A stretch of DNA of 7,450 nucleotides, from contig JAAYYX010000111.1 in assembly GCA_012515135.1 (NCBI GenBank), forward strand, positions 1 to 7,450, given 5' to 3'. The notes below the pieces were generated by a model, which did not search any database, was not told where the DNA came from, and saw only the letters and a program-made list of their open reading frames with translations. Positions within the stretch are counted from its first letter, which is position 1. Each line of letters begins with the position of its first letter. A program made the position numbers and the translations under genes. This document shows positions 1 through 6,558 of the stretch, piece after piece. The DNA is from Clostridiales bacterium. Its GTDB lineage: Bacteria > Bacillota > Clostridia > Peptostreptococcales > Anaerovoracaceae.

Positions 1-1527
1 GGACCCATCAGGATAGGACAGGGAATAGAATTCGATTACTGTTCCGTGCATTGTGTAAATGCCCTGAAAGAGAGCGGATATGAAGCCATAATAGTCAACA
101 ACAATCCGGAAACTGTTTCCACGGATTTTGATATATCTGACAGACTTTATTTTGAACCTCTGACTCCCGAAGATGTGGACGGTATAATAGAAACAGAAAG
201 ACCCTGGGGAGTAATAGTACAGTTCGGTGGGCAGACAGCCATAAAACTTACAAAGTATCTTCTTGAAAAGGGTGTAAATATACTGGGGACATCCGCTGAC
301 AGCATAGATGAAGCAGAAGACAGAAAAAGATTTGACAGCCTCCTGGAAAAGTGCGGCATACCAAGACCTCGGGGCGAAACGGCATATGATACAGAAACAG
401 CTGTAACAAAGGCGGATCGCCTGGGATACCCTGTGCTTTTAAGGCCGTCTTATGTTCTGGGCGGACAGAATATGATAATCGCCTACAGCAAAGAGGATGT
501 TGTTGAATACATGGATATAATAACTGCTAACATTGAACTGGAAAATCCGGTACTCATAGATAAATATCTTATGGGAAAAGAAATAGAAGTGGATGTCGTA
601 TGCGATGGAGAAGATTTTGTGATCCCCGGCATAATGGAGCACATTGAGAGGGCCGGCGTACATTCCGGAGATTCGATTTCGGTATATCCTCCCCAGAGCC
701 TTGAGGATGATGTCGTAGACAAAATAGTAAAATACACCGGTATCCTGGCCGAAGAACTAAAAGTCATAGGAATGGTGAATATTCAGTATGTGCTTTATGA
801 AAAAGAACTATATGTAATAGAAGTCAATCCCAGGTCCTCACGGACAGTACCTTATATAAGCAAGGTGACCAATGTTCCCGTGGTAAGGCTGGCAACCAAA
901 GTGCTTTTGGGTCGGAAACTTTCTGAATTGGGATATAAAAAAGGGCTTGCCCCTGTAGGTGAATATGTGGCTGTGAAAGTTCCCGTATTCAGTTTTCCCA
1001 AGCTTACGGATGCCGACAGTCAGCTGGGACCGGAAATGAAATCCACCGGCGAAGTTCTTGGCATAGATAAAGATTTTGAGTCGGCATTATATAAAGGACT
1101 TCTGGGAGCAGGATACGGCCTTACGAAGGTGGATGAAATAGTTTTGATAACAGTAAAAGATGCCGACAAGCCCGAAGCTGTTCCTCTTGCACAGAAATTT
1201 ATCGATTTGGGATACAGCATCGCTGCAACAGAAGGCACTGCCCGTTACTTCAATAGTCATGGTGTCCCTGCAATAAAAGTAAATGCCTTTGATGAACCCC
1301 GGCCGAATACAGATACACTTTTTGACAGCGGTGCAGTGGATTTCGTGGTATCCACATCCATCGCCGGCAGAAAGCCGGCCATGAGGTCCGTGCAGCTTAG
1401 AAGGAAGGCCATAGAAAGAAATATCGTCACACTTACCTCCATAGATACTGCCAACGCCCTGGCAAACTGCTTGATTTCAGGAAAGAATCTTGGTAATGTT
1501 AACATGGTGGATATAACTGAAATATGA
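1..1527 (+). CDS. carB: Carbamoyl-phosphate synthase large subunit, C-terminal half (partial at left edge)
   Basis: This is the large (synthetase) subunit that makes carbamoyl phosphate from bicarbonate, ammonia supplied by the glutaminase subunit, and 2 ATP, for pyrimidine and arginine synthesis in the cytoplasm. The frame is open from base 1, and the first residues (GPIRIGQGIEFDY) match the conserved start of the second half of CarB, so the GTG at 46 is not the real start. The 508 residues seen are about half of the roughly 1,070-residue family length. Visible parts are the second pre-ATP-grasp/ATP-grasp unit, with PSYVLGG at fragment residues 149-155, the metal/ATP signature EVNPRSSRTVP at 274-284 and Gln262, followed by an MGS-like allosteric domain from about 380 to 490. 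The second ATP-grasp unit phosphorylates carbamate. The gene ends in TGA at 1525-1527, overlapping the next gene by ATGA. Whether it belongs to the pyrimidine or arginine branch cannot be decided here. No disruption is seen. Confidence 0.97.
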   Translation, partial: GPIRIGQGIEFDYCSVHCVNALKESGYEAIIVNNNPETVSTDFDISDRLYFEPLTPEDVDGIIETERPWGVIVQFGGQTAIKLTKYLLEKGVNILGTSADSIDEAEDRKRFDSLLEKCGIPRPRGETAYDTETAVTKADRLGYPVLLRPSYVLGGQNMIIAYSKEDVVEYMDIITANIELENPVLIDKYLMGKEIEVDVVCDGEDFVIPGIMEHIERAGVHSGDSISVYPPQSLEDDVVDKIVKYTGILAEELKVIGMVNIQYVLYEKELYVIEVNPRSSRTVPYISKVTNVPVVRLATKVLLGRKLSELGYKKGLAPVGEYVAVKVPVFSFPKLTDADSQLGPEMKSTGEVLGIDKDFESALYKGLLGAGYGLTKVDEIVLITVKDADKPEAVPLAQKFIDLGYSIAATEGTARYFNSHGVPAIKVNAFDEPRPNTDTLFDSGAVDFVVSTSIAGRKPAMRSVQLRRKAIERNIVTLTSIDTANALANCLISGKNLGNVNMVDITEI

Positions 1528-3014
1528 AAAAAAGGCAAGTAAAACAGATAATGGAGACGGGCAAAGGCAAAAGAGGAAAAACTCCTTTATATATAAAGAT
1601 AATTTCCGACTTCAGACAGAAAATAATTGAAGGTGAACTGCCCGACGGCTCTTTTCTGCCTTCCGAAAGACATATGGCAGAACTTCTTGGTGTACACAGG
1701 AACACAGTGACAAAGGCCTACAACGAACTCAAAGCCGAGGGATTTCTTATCTCATTGCATGGTGTCGGATATAAAGTCAGCTACAAAGAAAACTGCGAAA
1801 ATACGGACGAAGACAGTATAAAAGTCAAAAATGTCAATTGGGCACATTTGGTGAAGGACGAATATCTGGATATTGAGAAGTCATTTGACGATATTTTTTC
1901 AAGATCCTATAATACAAAAAACATTTCCTTTGCAGGAGGCATATCCTCTCCTTCGGTATATGAGGAGCAGGATATTTCAAAGATATTCACGGAAGTCATT
2001 TCAAGGAGAAAAGAGACTTCTTATTTTTATACTCCCTACCGGGGAGACAAAAACCTGCGAAAACAGATCGCCGGATTTTTAAGAAGAAAAGGCATAAAAA
2101 ACGATATCGGTAATATCCAGATGTTTTCCGAGATGAATCAGGCCCTTGATTTTATTGTGACTATCCTTCTGGATCCGGGAGACACGGTCATAACTGAAGA
2201 GCCTCTGTCCCCTGATGTTTACAGGACCATTGAGTTTGCCGGAGCAAGGATAATCACAGTTCCCGTGGATGAAAACGGCATGAAATGTGATAATCTGGGC
2301 CCTCTTATAGAAAAACACAGGCCCAAGTTCATATATGTGAATTCCAGCTACCAGGACCCCACAGGCAAGGTCCTGTCCTTTGAAAGAAGAAAAAAACTTC
2401 TTCAGCTTTCATACAGATACAGGCTTCCCATAATAGAGGAGGATGCCGCTTCGGAGATTTTTTACGGCAAAAGCAGGATACCCAGCATAAAAGCCATGGA
2501 CGAAGGGGACAATGTGATATACATTTATTCTTTTTCACTGACCTTCATCCCGGGAGTGGGCGCGGCCTTTGCAGCGGCACCCAAGCAGGTCATAAAAAGT
2601 CTCAGTTATCTTGTTTCGGTACGGCTCATATCACTGGAATGGGCCTCGGAAAAAATGCTGGCGGCAGCCTTTGAAAATAATCTTTATTACAAAAAACTGG
2701 AGGATTTCAGGAGGGAATACAAAGAAAAAAGAGACAGGATGTGTATGTGGCTTGACAGACTGAAACCCTTTGGTGTCCGATATGAAAAACCTTCGGGCGG
2801 AGTTTATATATGGTGCAATATGCCGGATAAGACAGATGTGAAGAAACTTTCTGTGGAGGCGAAAAAGAAAGGGCTGAACTTTGTTCCGGGAAATATGTTT
2901 TATCCCGGAAAGAAGGCGGGCAGACAGATGATAAGACTGAACTATTCCTATCCTTCTCTTAAGCAGATAGATGAAGGTATGAAAACTTTTATAAAATTGG
3001 TGCTGGCACAATAA
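1524..3014 (+). CDS. MocR-family (GntR/aminotransferase-like) transcriptional regulator with degenerate PLP site
   Basis: A 496-residue protein, normal for MocR/PdxR/GabR-type regulators. A GntR-type winged helix spans about residues 20-86 (PLYIKIISDF, LPSERHMAELLGVHRNTV, then a wing ending VGYKV). After a linker, a fold-type-I aminotransferase-like domain spans about 133-496, with recognisable landmarks: YRGDKNLRKQIAGFLRRKG (172-190), LLDPGDTV (215-222), YQDPTG (276-281), GGVYIW (425-430) and the C-terminal Arg471. Key cofactor positions look replaced: SFSLT (336-340) stands where SFSKT carries the PLP lysine, EEDAASE (305-311) where EDDYDSE is usual, and PGVG (343-346) where PGLR supplies a phosphate-binding arginine. 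It overlaps carB by 4 bases and lies just upstream of the arginine deiminase genes, so control of those genes is likely but inferred. The start at 1524 has only a weak upstream GGTGG; ATG 1551 (residue 10) is an alternative that leaves the DNA-binding domain intact. The ligand is unknown. Confidence 0.9.
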   Translation: MKKRQVKQIMETGKGKRGKTPLYIKIISDFRQKIIEGELPDGSFLPSERHMAELLGVHRNTVTKAYNELKAEGFLISLHGVGYKVSYKENCENTDEDSIKVKNVNWAHLVKDEYLDIEKSFDDIFSRSYNTKNISFAGGISSPSVYEEQDISKIFTEVISRRKETSYFYTPYRGDKNLRKQIAGFLRRKGIKNDIGNIQMFSEMNQALDFIVTILLDPGDTVITEEPLSPDVYRTIEFAGARIITVPVDENGMKCDNLGPLIEKHRPKFIYVNSSYQDPTGKVLSFERRKKLLQLSYRYRLPIIEEDAASEIFYGKSRIPSIKAMDEGDNVIYIYSFSLTFIPGVGAAFAAAPKQVIKSLSYLVSVRLISLEWASEKMLAAAFENNLYYKKLEDFRREYKEKRDRMCMWLDRLKPFGVRYEKPSGGVYIWCNMPDKTDVKKLSVEAKKKGLNFVPGNMFYPGKKAGRQMIRLNYSYPSLKQIDEGMKTFIKLVLAQ

Positions 3015-3033
3015 AATAAATAAAAGCTGGCAC
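3002..3033. repeat. Direct repeat GCTGGCAC x2, candidate operator
   Basis: GCTGGCAC occurs at 3002-3009, inside the last codons of the regulator gene, and again at 3026-3033, exactly 24 bases from start to start. The second copy overlaps the proposed -35 hexamer of the arcB promoter. MocR-type regulators are known to bind direct repeats near promoters, so this is a reasonable binding-site candidate for the adjacent regulator. An 8-base match in a short region could still be chance. Confidence 0.35.
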
Positions 3034-3054
3034 TTTATTTTTATATATGATAAT
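3027..3054 (+). promoter_or_regulatory. Candidate sigma-A promoter for the arcB-arcA-arcC genes
   Basis: CTGGCA (3027-3032, 4 of 6 matches to TTGACA) is followed after 16 bases by GATAAT (3049-3054, 5 of 6 matches to TATAAT) in very AT-rich DNA. Transcription would start near 3061, leaving a leader of about 35 bases before arcB. The -35 overlaps the second GCTGGCAC repeat and the -10 overlaps the 17-bp palindrome, as expected of a regulated promoter. Read-through from carB and the regulator gene is also possible. Confidence 0.4.
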
Positions 3055-3062
3055 GTATCATA
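3046..3062. promoter_or_regulatory. 17-bp perfect palindrome, candidate operator upstream of arcB
   Basis: TATGATA-ATG-TATCATA is a perfect inverted repeat with 7-base arms and a 3-base centre. It covers the proposed -10 and start-site region of the arcB promoter, where a bound repressor would block transcription. Its spacing fits neither an FNR box (TTGAT-N4-ATCAA) nor a standard ARG box (TGAAT-N4-ATTCA) cleanly, so the binding protein is not identified. Confidence 0.4.
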
Positions 3063-3084
3063 AAGATAAACAAGGAACCATTTT

Positions 3085-3092
3085 AGGAGGTG
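3085..3092 (+). promoter_or_regulatory. Ribosome binding site of arcB (sets the start)
   Basis: AGGAGGTG, a near-perfect Shine-Dalgarno sequence, lies 5 bases before the ATG at 3098 (7 from the AGGAGG core). It fixes the start there and rules out the in-frame upstream start at 3047, which would add 17 residues with no family similarity and would lie in the promoter/operator region. Confidence 0.85.
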
Positions 3093-3097
3093 TAAAA

Positions 3098-4093
3098 ATG
3101 GCTGTTAATTTAAAAGGAAGAAGTTTTCTGACGCTGATGGATTTCACGCCGGAAGAAATAAGATATATGCTGGATCTTGCTCATGATCTGAAGGCAAAAA
3201 AAAGAGCGGGCATCAACAACGAAGTGCTGAAGGGCAAAAATGTCGTCCTTCTTTTTGAGAAAACCTCAACCAGGACAAGATGTTCATTTGAAGTCGCATG
3301 TCTTGACGAAGGTGCGCATGTTACTTTTTTGGATTCAAAAAGTTCCCAGATGGGCAAAAAAGAATCCCTTGAAGACACTGCAAAAGTGCTGGGCAGATTC
3401 TATGACGGCATAGAATACAGAGGCTATAAGCAGTCTGTTGTGGAAGAACTGGCAAAGCATGCGGGAGTTCCTGTATGGAACGGTCTTACAGATGTTGACC
3501 ACCCCACCCAGATACTGGCGGATCTGATGACCATCGAAGAGCATGTATCAAAACCCCTTAACAAAGTCAAAGTTGTTTTCTGCGGTGACGTAAGAAACAA
3601 TATGAGTTATGCCTGGATGTACGGATGTGCAAAAATGGGCATGAGCTATGTGGCATACGGACCTTCGGAACTGGCATCGGAAATTAACGGGGAAGTGGTC
3701 GCCAAAGCAAAAGAAGTTGCATCAATGACCGGAGCATCAATAGAAGTGTCCAGTGATCCCAAATGTCTTGAGGGAGCGGATGTGATATATACTGACATAT
3801 GGGCTTCCATGGGCGAAGAAGCCGAAATCCCCGAAAGAGTCAAGCTTCTGACACCCTACAGAGTCACGGAGGAGATGCTGGTATCAACAGGAAATCCGGA
3901 CGTTATTTTCCTTCACTGTCTGCCTTCTTTCCATGATCTTGAAACCGCGATGGCAAAAGAACAGAAAGAAGCAGGATATGATATAAGAGAAGTGACCGAT
4001 GAAGTCTTCAGAAGCAGGAATTCAAAGGTTTTCGATGAAGCCGAAAACAGGATGCACACCATCAAGGCTGTGATCGTCGCCACAATAGCATAA
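3098..4093 (+). CDS. arcB: Ornithine carbamoyltransferase (probably catabolic)
   Basis: A 331-residue cytoplasmic enzyme interconverting ornithine plus carbamoyl phosphate with citrulline plus phosphate. The family signatures are complete: carbamoyl-phosphate-binding STRTR at residues 57-61, HPTQ at 135-138, the ornithine-binding DIWASMG at 233-239 and the active-site HCLP at 273-276. The length is typical. Immediate linkage to arginine deiminase and carbamate kinase points to the catabolic role, phosphorolysis of citrulline to feed ArcC. Sequence alone does not separate catabolic ArcB from biosynthetic ArgF, and the neighbouring carB leaves a biosynthetic contribution possible, so argF is an equally fair name. 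Translation starts at the ATG behind AGGAGGTG. A 48-base gap containing only the next ribosome binding site separates it from arcA, so co-transcription is likely. No key residue is missing. Confidence 0.96.
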   Translation: MAVNLKGRSFLTLMDFTPEEIRYMLDLAHDLKAKKRAGINNEVLKGKNVVLLFEKTSTRTRCSFEVACLDEGAHVTFLDSKSSQMGKKESLEDTAKVLGRFYDGIEYRGYKQSVVEELAKHAGVPVWNGLTDVDHPTQILADLMTIEEHVSKPLNKVKVVFCGDVRNNMSYAWMYGCAKMGMSYVAYGPSELASEINGEVVAKAKEVASMTGASIEVSSDPKCLEGADVIYTDIWASMGEEAEIPERVKLLTPYRVTEEMLVSTGNPDVIFLHCLPSFHDLETAMAKEQKEAGYDIREVTDEVFRSRNSKVFDEAENRMHTIKAVIVATIA

Positions 4094-4141
4094 AAATTTC
4101 ATACAGAAAAACGGTATTGCTCTGAACAAAGGAGGTCCGTT

Positions 4142-5362
4142 ATGGAAAAAGGAATACATAATTATTCGGAAATTGGCAAACTCAACAAAGTCCTGCTGCA
4201 CAGACTGGGAGAAGAGATAGAAGGTCTTGTGCCGGACAATTTTGAAAGACTGCTTTTTGATGATATACCTTATCTGAAAGTGGCCCGCGAGGAACATGAC
4301 ATATTTGCCGGGCTTTTGAGAGAGAACGGTATTGAAGTAGTGTATTATGTTGACGAAACGGCCAAAGCATTGGCTGATGATGAGATCAGAAAAGATTTCG
4401 TAAAGAGATTTCTTGAAGAGAGCGCTATATATTCCCAGGCGGCCAAAGAAGTCCTTGAGGACTATCTGATAAACATGTCGCCCAGAGAACTGGTGGGAAC
4501 GGCCATAGCCGGGATCAAAAAAACCGATGTAAATGTTAAAAACGCCAATTCTCTGGCAGATTACATAGCATCCGGATATCCATACTATACAGATCCCATG
4601 CCAAACCTTTACTTCACCAGGGATCCCGGAGCATGCGTGGGCAACGGCCTTAATGTTCATCATATGAGCACCAGAGCCAGAAGAAGAGAGGCGCTGCTTC
4701 TGCAGTATATGTTCAAATACAACAAAGACTTTGCTCCCGAGGGAAGCAATCTGTGGTATGACTATGATCACGATTTTTCCATGGAAGGCGGGGATGTGCT
4801 GGTCCTCTCAAAGGATATCGTGGCGGTGGGACTTTCTCAGAGAACGACGGCAAACGGCATAGAGCGTTTTGCGGAAAACATACTGAACAAGTCCAGCTTC
4901 CAGAAGATACTGGTGTTCGACATACCCAAGAGCAGAGCTTTCATGCATCTTGATACGGTATTCACAATGGTTGATTATGATAAATTCACCATACATCCGG
5001 AGATAGAAGGTCCCCTTCAGATCTATGAGATAACCCTGAATAAAGACGGCAAGGCTCATTTCGAAAGCATACAGGGTGAGCTTGAGGATATTTTGAGAGA
5101 CGAACTCAGACTTCCGGCAGTAGAGCTCATAAGGTGCGGAGGAGACGATGCGATGGCTGCACAGAGGGAGCAGTGGAACGATGGATCAAATACACTGGCC
5201 ATAGCTCCGGGAGTTGTTATCACATATGAAAGAAATTACGTTACCAATGATCTTCTTGAGAAAAAGGGCATAAAAGTAATAACAATGCCAAGTTCGGAGC
5301 TTTCAAGAGGCAGAGGAGGCCCAAGATGCATGAGCTGCCCTGTGAACAGAGACGATCTGTAG
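4142..5362 (+). CDS. arcA: Arginine deiminase
   Basis: A 406-residue cytoplasmic enzyme hydrolysing arginine to citrulline and ammonia, the first step of the arginine deiminase pathway. Residues expected for catalysis and guanidinium binding are all visible: Asp161 in FTRDP (158-162), Glu215 in MEGGDV, His269 and Asp271 in MHLDTVF, and the nucleophile Cys396 in GGPRCMSCP. EQWNDGSN (343-350) and the arginine-rich RARRRE (178-183) also fit the family. The start is set by AAAGGAGGT at 4128-4136, five bases before the ATG. The length is normal. An oddity is a second cysteine at 399, making CMSC where many family members have CMSM. The last codons GAC GAT CTG belong to the first unit of a degenerate 13-nt repeat that continues past the stop codon. 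ArcB lies directly upstream and ArcC downstream. Confidence 0.97.
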   Translation: MEKGIHNYSEIGKLNKVLLHRLGEEIEGLVPDNFERLLFDDIPYLKVAREEHDIFAGLLRENGIEVVYYVDETAKALADDEIRKDFVKRFLEESAIYSQAAKEVLEDYLINMSPRELVGTAIAGIKKTDVNVKNANSLADYIASGYPYYTDPMPNLYFTRDPGACVGNGLNVHHMSTRARRREALLLQYMFKYNKDFAPEGSNLWYDYDHDFSMEGGDVLVLSKDIVAVGLSQRTTANGIERFAENILNKSSFQKILVFDIPKSRAFMHLDTVFTMVDYDKFTIHPEIEGPLQIYEITLNKDGKAHFESIQGELEDILRDELRLPAVELIRCGGDDAMAAQREQWNDGSNTLAIAPGVVITYERNYVTNDLLEKKGIKVITMPSSELSRGRGGPRCMSCPVNRDDL

Positions 5363-5402
5363 CGACGATTTGCAGGTGTGATCAAAAGGGACGATCTGCG
5401 AA
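5351..5402. repeat. Degenerate 13-nt tandem repeat across the arcA stop codon
   Basis: Four 13-base units can be laid end to end: GACGATCTGTAGC (5351), GACGATTTGCAGG (5364), TGTGATCAAAAGG (5377) and GACGATCTGCGAA (5390). Units 1, 2 and 4 share GACGATYTG; unit 3 keeps only the GATC core in phase and a terminal AAGG/CAGG-like end. Unit 1 contains the final arcA codons and stop. This suggests old local duplication of the gene's 3' end. Function, if any, is unknown. Confidence 0.5.
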
Positions 5403-5441
5403 AATGGATTTTGATTTGATTTTTCAGAAATGCCAGCAGAT
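5394..5441 (+). other. Possible stem-loop in the arcA-arcC spacer
   Basis: ATCTGC (5394-5399) can pair with GCAGAT (5436-5441), and inside it GAAAAT (5400-5405) can pair with ATTTTTC (5419-5425) allowing one extra base. The stem is interrupted and A/T rich and no T tract follows, so it is not a good terminator. It could affect mRNA processing or stability between arcA and arcC, or be incidental. The 111-base spacer otherwise holds only the 13-nt repeats and the arcC ribosome binding site. Confidence 0.25.
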
Positions 5442-5473
5442 ACGATCCAAAAAAATAAAGGAGAAGAGCGATC

Positions 5474-6430
5474 ATGAATGAACCAAAAAAAATTGTTATC
5501 GCTTTGGGAGGCAATGCTCTTCAGTCCGGCAGCGGTCCGGCGACTGCAGAGGAGCAACTCAGAGTAGTTCGGGAAACATGTGAACATATTGCCGATCTTA
5601 GCTGCAGGGGATATGAGATAGCCATAGTGCACGGCAACGGTCCCCAGGTGGGGAGAATACTTCTTTCCTCTGAAACGGCAAAAGACGTTACTCCGGCCAT
5701 GCCTTTTGATGTGTGCGGAGCCATGTCCCAGGGATATATAGGATATCATTTACAGCAGAGCCTTAAATATGCGCTTAATATGAGAAACAGGAATACCCCT
5801 GTTGTTACTGTGGCAACACAGATGATAGTCGATGAGAATGATCCTGCTTTCAATGATCCCACAAAGCCCATAGGACCTTTTTACTCAGAGGAAGAAGCAA
5901 AGAAGATCTCGGAAGAAAAAGGCTATGTCATGAAAGAGGATGCCGGCAGGGGATGGAGGCGCGTAGTAGCATCGCCCATGCCCAGAAAGATAGTTGAGAT
6001 CGATGCTGTAAAGAGTCTTTGGGATTCTACAATAGTAATAACCTGCGGCGGAGGCGGTGTGCCTGTGATCGAAAAAAGCAATGGTGTCCTTGAGGGTGTG
6101 GATGCGGTAATAGATAAAGATTTTGCCGCAGAACTTCTGGCAGAGCAGGTAGAAGCCGATGTGCTGATGATACTTACCGAGGTAGAAAAAGTTGCCATAA
6201 ACTATAATAGACCCGACCAGAAAGATCTTTCCGTTATGACTCTGAAAGATGCCACTGAATATATGGAGGAAGGGCAGTTCGCCAAAGGGAGCATGCTCCC
6301 TAAAGTCCAGGCAGCCATGAAGTTCGTAAGAGCTTTCCCCGGCAAAAGAGCAGTGATAACTTCTCTTGATAAAGCCCTTGAAGGGCTGTTAGGGGAAACC
6401 GGGACACAGATAACATTCAACAAAAAATAA
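5474..6430 (+). CDS. arcC: Carbamate kinase
   Basis: A 318-residue cytoplasmic amino-acid-kinase-family enzyme. In the arginine deiminase pathway it transfers phosphate from carbamoyl phosphate to ADP, giving ATP and carbamate, which breaks down to ammonia and CO2; this is the energy-yielding step. Family signatures are IALGGNAL (9-16), HGNGPQVG (53-60), KPIGPFY (131-137), CGGGGVPV (191-198), DKDFAAELLA (214-223) and KGSMLPKVQA (271-280), including conserved lysines 215 and 277. The length is typical. AAGGAG at 5458-5463 stands 10 bases before the ATG, a slightly long but acceptable spacing. The 111-base gap to arcA is the widest within the pathway cluster, but I see no terminator or convincing promoter in it. 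A terminator follows 30 bases after the stop, making arcC the last gene of the unit. Confidence 0.97.
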   Translation: MNEPKKIVIALGGNALQSGSGPATAEEQLRVVRETCEHIADLSCRGYEIAIVHGNGPQVGRILLSSETAKDVTPAMPFDVCGAMSQGYIGYHLQQSLKYALNMRNRNTPVVTVATQMIVDENDPAFNDPTKPIGPFYSEEEAKKISEEKGYVMKEDAGRGWRRVVASPMPRKIVEIDAVKSLWDSTIVITCGGGGVPVIEKSNGVLEGVDAVIDKDFAAELLAEQVEADVLMILTEVEKVAINYNRPDQKDLSVMTLKDATEYMEEGQFAKGSMLPKVQAAMKFVRAFPGKRAVITSLDKALEGLLGETGTQITFNKK

Positions 6431-6459
6431 TAAAGAGATTTCAATGATCGGACATATGG

Positions 6460-6497
6460 GATGCGACTTTTCAAAAGAGCCGCATCTTGCCTTTTTT
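6460..6497 (+). terminator. Probable rho-independent terminator of the arc genes
   Basis: GATGCG (6460-6465) pairs perfectly with CGCATC (6481-6486). An upper stem CTT/AAG (6467-6469 with 6475-6477) can form above an internal loop. The hairpin is followed by TTGCC and then six T residues (6492-6497). The T run is offset by 5 bases from the stem, which weakens the call slightly, but the position right after arcC and before a new promoter fits well. Confidence 0.6.
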
Positions 6498-6498
6498 G

Positions 6499-6527
6499 TT
6501 GTATTATTTATTAAAAAATGGTATCAT
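6499..6527 (+). promoter_or_regulatory. Sigma-A-type promoter for the CYTH gene
   Basis: TTGTAT (6499-6504) and TATCAT (6522-6527) are separated by an ideal 17 bases in an AT-rich stretch. Transcription would start around 6534, giving a leader of about 25 bases. The -35 begins two bases after the terminator's T run, so one transcription unit ends and the next starts within about 35 bases. tig may be served by the same promoter, since only 26 bases separate the two genes. Confidence 0.6.
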
Positions 6528-6546
6528 ATTAGAGTTCACATGCAAA

Positions 6547-6553
6547 GAAAGGA
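6547..6553 (+). promoter_or_regulatory. Ribosome binding site of the CYTH gene (sets the start)
   Basis: GAAAGGA lies 5 bases before the ATG at 6559. It selects that start, where the protein begins directly with the CYTH signature MEIELK, over an in-frame upstream start at 6487 whose extra 24 residues would be encoded by the terminator tail and promoter. Confidence 0.8.
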
Positions 6554-6558
6554 ACCAT

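Noticed and set aside
46..48. GTG at 46 as the start of a shortened CarB-like protein
   Set aside because: The reading frame continues upstream to the window edge with conserved CarB sequence, so the gene is cut by the window and not truncated.
2631..3011. A 126-residue minus-strand open frame at the 3' end of the regulator gene
   Set aside because: Antisense to the conserved C-terminal domain of the regulator, with low-complexity aromatic and basic composition and no start signals.
3018..3042. AT-rich hairpin followed by T residues after the regulator gene (AAATAAAAG pairing with CTTTATTT)
   Set aside because: The stem has a single G-C pair and a bulge, so it is too weak for a confident terminator. 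The same bases are better explained as promoter DNA.
3028..3043. Possible sigma-54 promoter, because TGGCAC matches the -24 element
   Set aside because: The -12 element with its essential GC is absent at the required spacing; the sequence there is TTTTA.
3046..3062. Palindrome as an FNR/ArcR-type or ArgR box
   Set aside because: The arms and centre length (TGATA-N3-TATCA) do not match TTGAT-N4-ATCAA or TGAAT-N4-ATTCA, so I left the regulator unnamed.
4022..4771. A 249-residue open frame on the minus strand across the arcB-arcA junction
   Set aside because: It lies opposite clearly conserved genes, its translation has no recognisable domain, and no ribosome binding site or promoter supports it. 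It is a by-product of codon use on the coding strand.
5303..5749. A 148-residue minus-strand open frame over the arcA-arcC spacer
   Set aside because: Mostly antisense to arcA and arcC coding sequence, with no recognisable protein features.
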